Of a stretch of 64,000 nt of DNA, positions 60,675 to 64,000 are shown piece after piece. Both the position numbers and the translations under genes were made by a program. The stretch covers positions 2,924,208 to 2,988,207 of the forward strand of contig NZ_CM001857.1 of the NCBI RefSeq assembly GCF_000400505.1, read 5' to 3'. The notes under the pieces were generated by a model that saw only the letters and a list, made by a program, of their open reading frames with translations, was not told the origin of the DNA and made no database searches. Source of the stretch: Musicola paradisiaca NCPPB 2511. Lineage in GTDB: Bacteria > Pseudomonadota > Gammaproteobacteria > Enterobacterales > Enterobacteriaceae. Positions within the stretch are counted from its first letter, which is position 1. Each line of letters starts with the position of its first letter.

Positions 60675-61304
60675 ATGATCGAACTGTATTACGCCCCAAC
60701 GCCCAATGGTCATAAAATCACGCTGTTTCTGGAAGAAACCCAGTTGCCTTACCAGTTGCACCCGGTGAATATCGGTACAGGCGAACAATTCAAACCCGAA
60801 TTTCTGGCGATCTCCCCCAACAATAAAATTCCGGCGATTGTCGATACTCAACCCGCTGACGCCGGAGCCCCCATCAGTCTGTTTGAGTCGGGCGCTATCT
60901 TGCTCTATCTGGCGGAAAAAACCGGTCAACTGTTAAGCGCCGACGTGCGGGAACGTACAGCAACCCTACAGTGGCTTTTTTGGCAGGTTGCGGGGTTCGG
61001 CCCGATGCTAGGCCAGAATCATCATTTCAGCCACTATGCGCCCCAACCCGTTCCTTATGCCATCGAACGCTACCAGAAGGAAACCCAACGCTTGTACGGC
61101 GTGCTCGACAAACAGTTGCAGACGCATACCTGGCTGGCCGGCAACAGTTACAGTATTGCCGACATCGCAACTTATCCATGGGTTGTTTCCCACGAACGTC
61201 AAAGCATTGACCTGAACGAATTCCCGGCGGTGCAAACCTGGTTCGAACGTATTCGCGAACGTCCGGCCACTCAACGCGCCTACCAACTGGCAAGCCACGC
61301 CTGA
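60675..61304 (+). CDS. yfcG: GST-like disulfide-bond oxidoreductase YfcG
   Basis: Glutathione-transferase fold protein; the E. coli homologue is a glutathione-dependent disulfide reductase rather than a transferase. 209 aa. MIELYYAPTPNGHKITLFLEE (catalytic TPN near residue 8), SPNNKIPAIVD and FESGAILLYLAEKTGQ form the glutathione site; the helical C-terminal half shows LQWLFWQVAGFGPMLGQNHHF and WLAGNSYSIADIATYPWV. ATG 60675 has GGAGAG 7 nt upstream. Divergent from yfcE. Confidence 0.94.
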   Translation: MIELYYAPTPNGHKITLFLEETQLPYQLHPVNIGTGEQFKPEFLAISPNNKIPAIVDTQPADAGAPISLFESGAILLYLAEKTGQLLSADVRERTATLQWLFWQVAGFGPMLGQNHHFSHYAPQPVPYAIERYQKETQRLYGVLDKQLQTHTWLAGNSYSIADIATYPWVVSHERQSIDLNEFPAVQTWFERIRERPATQRAYQLASHA

Positions 61305-61332
61305 TTGAGCGTTGCCATCTCATCATCCGTAG

Positions 61333-61358
61333 AACAAGGTGCCCCAGGGCGCCTTGTT
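61333..61358 (+). terminator. Terminator after yfcG
   Basis: 11-bp stem AACAAGGTGCC / GGCGCCTTGTT with one G-U pair and a 4-nt loop, then ACTTTATTA. It lies 29 nt after the stop. Confidence 0.75.
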
Positions 61359-61590
61359 ACTTTATTACCCATGGTTTTTTCTGCGTTCATCGCCGCCGCC
61401 AATCGATTAAAAAACATCATCATGAAAGCGTTATCGTCAACATGTGATCTATTCCCCGGCAGCGGCTTGCGGCCATAACCACAATGATGAAAAAACCGGT
61501 ATGCTGGGCTGTGTCCCCATCCATCGTTCCGCCTGCGAGTCTGTCGTTCCAGGCAATCGGGCATAACCTGAGACAAAAGCGAGGTCAGAT

Positions 61591-62496
61591 ATGCAGTTAC
61601 TGATCACCGGCGGCACCGGCCTTATCGGGCGCCCACTGATCCAGCGTCTATTATCACTTTCGCATCAGATTACGGTTGTCACCCGGGCTCCAGAGCAGGC
61701 GCGCCAGATACTGGGAACTCAGGTGAATTACTGGCACAACTTGAATGACAAAACGTCTCTGGATGGATTTGACGGCGTGATTAACCTGGCAGGCGAGCCC
61801 ATCGCCAGCAAACGCTGGAGTGCGGCCCAGAAAGAGAAACTCTGCCAAAGTCGTTGGGAAATCACCCAACGATTAACCCAGCTCATCCAGAACAGCCAGA
61901 CGCCGCCGTCTGTCTTTCTGTCCGGTTCCGCCGTAGGGTATTACGGCGATCAGGGCCAGGGGGTAGTCACCGAAGACGAGCCTGCGCACGATGATTTCAC
62001 CCATACCTTGTGTGCGCGTTGGGAAGCGCTGGCGCTGGATGCCGAAAGCGACAAAACCCGTGTCTGTCTGCTGCGCACCGGTATCGTACTCTCCCGCGAG
62101 GGCGGCGCATTAGCAAAAATGCTGCCGCTGTTCCGGGTCGGACTAGGCGGCCCGATCGGTTCCGGCAAACAGTACCTGCCCTGGATCCACATCGACGATA
62201 TGATCAATGCCATCCTCTACCTGCTGGATAATCCGATACTGGGCGGCCCTTTCAATATGGTTTCGCCCTACCCGGTGCGTAATGAGAAATTTTCGGCCAT
62301 GCTGGCGCATGTACTGGATCGCCCCGCCTTCCTGCGGACGCCGGGCTGGGCGCTGAAACTGGCGCTAGGCGAAGCGGCAACCCTCCTGCTCGGCGGGCAA
62401 AGGGCGATACCGCAGCGGTTGGAAAAAGCCGGTTTCGGATTCCGTTTTTTTGAATTGGAAGAAGCGCTGGCGGATTTACTCAATCCTCCCCGCTAA
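61591..62496 (+). CDS. yfcH: SDR-like epimerase family protein YfcH
   Basis: Extended short-chain dehydrogenase-like protein, TIGR01777 type, 301 aa. The N-terminal dinucleotide site is [45 protein letters not shown] (YYG active-site Tyr region) and [16 protein letters not shown] follow. The C-terminal DUF1731 region includes [34 protein letters not shown]. Cofactor likely NAD(P); substrate unknown. Confidence 0.93.
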   Translation: MQLLITGGTGLIGRPLIQRLLSLSHQITVVTRAPEQARQILGTQVNYWHNLNDKTSLDGFDGVINLAGEPIASKRWSAAQKEKLCQSRWEITQRLTQLIQNSQTPPSVFLSGSAVGYYGDQGQGVVTEDEPAHDDFTHTLCARWEALALDAESDKTRVCLLRTGIVLSREGGALAKMLPLFRVGLGGPIGSGKQYLPWIHIDDMINAILYLLDNPILGGPFNMVSPYPVRNEKFSAMLAHVLDRPAFLRTPGWALKLALGEAATLLLGGQRAIPQRLEKAGFGFRFFELEEALADLLNPPR

Positions 62497-62532
62497 GCAA
62501 CATTGATATCGGTAAATCGCCCGTATCACAAC

Positions 62533-62563
62533 GCCAGGGGCACCTTGTCAGGGTGCCCCTGGC
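62533..62563. terminator. Hairpin between yfcH and hisP
   Basis: 12-bp stem GCCAGGGGCACC / GGTGCCCCTGGC, 7-nt loop, between convergent genes. T-run weak on both sides. Confidence 0.7.
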
Positions 62564-62579
62564 CTTCATACCGGAGTGA

Positions 62580-63353
62580 TTACTTCAACGCACCGGACAA
62601 AAATTGCTGCAAACGTGGGCTTTTCGGGTTGCCGAATACCTCCTCCGGCGGCCCTTCTTCCTCCACCAGCCCCTGATGCAGGAAAATGACATGGCTGGAA
62701 ACATGGCGGGCAAACTCCATTTCATGCGTCACCACCACCATGGTTTTCCCTTCTTCCGCCAGTTGCTGCATGATGCGCAACACCTCGCCGACCAGTTCCG
62801 GATCCAGCGCCGACGTCGGTTCATCAAACAACAACACATCCGGTTCCATCGCCAATGCGCGAGCGATAGAGACACGTTGCTGTTGGCCGCCGGACAGATC
62901 GGCAGGATATTTATCCTGTGACGCGCCGGTAATCCCGACTTTGTTCAGATAAAATACTGCGCGTTCGCGGGCTTCGGCCTTGCTGAGCCCCAGTACCTGT
63001 ACCGGCGCTTCCATCACGTTTTCCACCGCAGTCATGAAGCTCCACAGGTTGAAGTGCTGAAACACCATGGTCAAACGAGTGCGCAGCAGCTGGAGCTGCT
63101 TTTTATCAAACACCTTAAGCTGACCGTCTTTATCCCGCACCATATGGATCTCCTTACCATTCACATGAATGGCACCCTCGCAAGGTTTTTCAAGGAAATT
63201 GATACAGCGCAGCAGCGTACTTTTACCCGAACCTGATGAACCGATAATTGAAATGACGTCCCCGGCTTTAGCCTGTAATGAAATGCCTTTTAGCACTTCA
63301 TGCTGACCATAACGTTTACGTAATTCCGTCACCATCAGCTGATTATTCTGCAT
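62580..63353 (-). CDS. hisP: Histidine ABC transporter ATPase HisP
   Basis: ATP-binding subunit of the HisJQMP importer for histidine (and, with ArgT, lysine/arginine/ornithine). 257 aa as in E. coli. Walker [10 protein letters not shown] (about residue 39-47), Q-loop FQHFNLW, signature [15 protein letters not shown], Walker [13 protein letters not shown]-loop THEMEFA. ATG 63353 gives the E. coli length; the frame is open five codons further. It follows hisM with a 15-nt gap. Confidence 0.97.
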   Translation of the reverse strand: MQNNQLMVTELRKRYGQHEVLKGISLQAKAGDVISIIGSSGSGKSTLLRCINFLEKPCEGAIHVNGKEIHMVRDKDGQLKVFDKKQLQLLRTRLTMVFQHFNLWSFMTAVENVMEAPVQVLGLSKAEARERAVFYLNKVGITGASQDKYPADLSGGQQQRVSIARALAMEPDVLLFDEPTSALDPELVGEVLRIMQQLAEEGKTMVVVTHEMEFARHVSSHVIFLHQGLVEEEGPPEEVFGNPKSPRLQQFLSGALK

Positions 63354-63368
63354 GCGTTGTTCCTGCAT

Positions 63369-64000
63369 TTAATGAGATGAACGAGTGTGAAGATGTCGTA
63401 ACCAGCGACGCTCCGCTTTTCTGAACAGGCTCACCAGTACAAAAGAGATCGCCAGATACATCACGGCGGCAATACCGAAGGCGTGAAACGGCTTATAGGT
63501 CGCCGCATTGATATCGCGTGTAATTTTCAAAATATCCGGGACGGTCACGGTGAAAGCCAGCGCGGTAGAATGCAGCATCAGAATCACTTCATTGCTGTAG
63601 GCAGGCAGCGCGATACGCAAGGCGCCCGGCAAAATAATGCTGCGATACTGTTTGAACCGGGAAAAACCGTATGCCCTGGCTGCTTCAATTTCACCATAAG
63701 GCACGGAGCGAATGGCACCGGCGAAAATCTCGGTGGTATAGGCGCACGTATTGAGCGCCAGCGCCAAAATGGCGCAGTTCAACCCACTGCGGAAAAAAGC
63801 GTTCAGTAAATCGGTACCGCGCACAAATTCCAGGCTATAGACGCCGGAGTAAAACACCAGCAATTGGACATACAACGGCGTGCCGCGAAACACATAAGTG
63901 AACGCCCACACCGGCAGGCTAAAGCGCCGACGCGGCGATACGCGGGCCACGGCCAGGGGAACCGCCAGCAATCCGCCGACGACAACGGAACTGATCAGCA
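63369..64000 (-). CDS. hisM: Histidine ABC transporter permease HisM (partial, N-terminus outside window)
   Basis: Integral membrane subunit of the same importer; the gene runs off the right edge, about 210 codons are present. The visible part opens in LISSVVVGGLLAVPLAVARV and contains FTYVFRGTPLYVQLLVFYSGVY and the EAA loop EIEAARAYGFSRFKQYRSII that contacts HisP. AFFRSGLNCAILALALNTCAYTTEIFAGA is near-identical to E. coli HisM. Confidence 0.97.
   Translation of the reverse strand, partial: LISSVVVGGLLAVPLAVARVSPRRRFSLPVWAFTYVFRGTPLYVQLLVFYSGVYSLEFVRGTDLLNAFFRSGLNCAILALALNTCAYTTEIFAGAIRSVPYGEIEAARAYGFSRFKQYRSIILPGALRIALPAYSNEVILMLHSTALAFTVTVPDILKITRDINAATYKPFHAFGIAAVMYLAISFVLVSLFRKAERRWLRHLHTRSSH

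Overview
The window is chromosomal DNA of a gammaproteobacterium of the order Enterobacterales. Nearly every gene has a recognisable E. coli-type counterpart, and the block nuo - lrhA - alaA - yfbRSTUV - ackA-pta - yfcDEGH - hisPM is the standard enterobacterial order. A LrhA protein of the PecT/HexA type, GC-rich coding sequence, AT-rich intergenic sequence and the accessory hyb/hyp and efflux genes suggest a soft-rot member of the Pectobacteriaceae, most likely Dickeya. That genus call is an inference from gene content and recalled homologs, not from a search. I see no prophage, IS element, CRISPR array, rRNA or tRNA.

Layout. 1-5.2 kb: an RND efflux pair (permease cut by the left edge, plus adaptor lipoprotein), divergent from a TetR-type regulator and a Bcr/CflA drug exporter. 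A perfect 26-bp palindrome lies between them. 5.2-11.3 kb: fdhE and fdoGHI, the periplasm-facing formate dehydrogenase-O; its catalytic residue is encoded as Cys instead of Sec. 12-14.7 kb: a MocR-type regulator, a class I glutamine amidotransferase and ylaC. 14.8-27.6 kb: one compact hydrogenase-2 locus, hybOABCDE-hypABCDE followed by hypF, behind an FNR-type promoter. hybO carries a 1-nt frameshift. 28.3-31.3 kb: ybiT (ABC-F), also frameshifted, a PhzF-family gene, and an unrecognised 32-codon small ORF with CRP-like sites and a strong terminator. 31.5-46.8 kb: the complete 13-gene nuo operon for respiratory complex I. 47.3-49.7 kb: lrhA/pecT with a long AT-rich upstream region holding an 11-nt match to the ArcZ sRNA seed. 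49.7-64 kb: alaA, yfbR, yfbS, hxpA, yfbU, yfbV, ackA, pta, yfcD, yfcE, yfcG, yfcH, hisP and hisM (cut by the right edge).

How the genes fit together. The window is dominated by electron entry into the respiratory chain: formate (fdo), hydrogen (hyb with its hyp maturation factors) and NADH (nuo). Next to it sits the acetate overflow/substrate-level ATP branch (pta-ackA). Global regulators are visible at the DNA level: an FNR box upstream of hybO, CRP-like palindromes before the small ORF, ArcA-like repeats upstream of nuoA, and the sRNA-like pairing site in the pecT leader. The two broken genes (hybO -1 nt, ybiT +1 nt) each differ from an intact frame by a single base in G/C-rich sequence, and every other complete gene is intact, so sequence error must be excluded before concluding that hydrogen uptake is lost.
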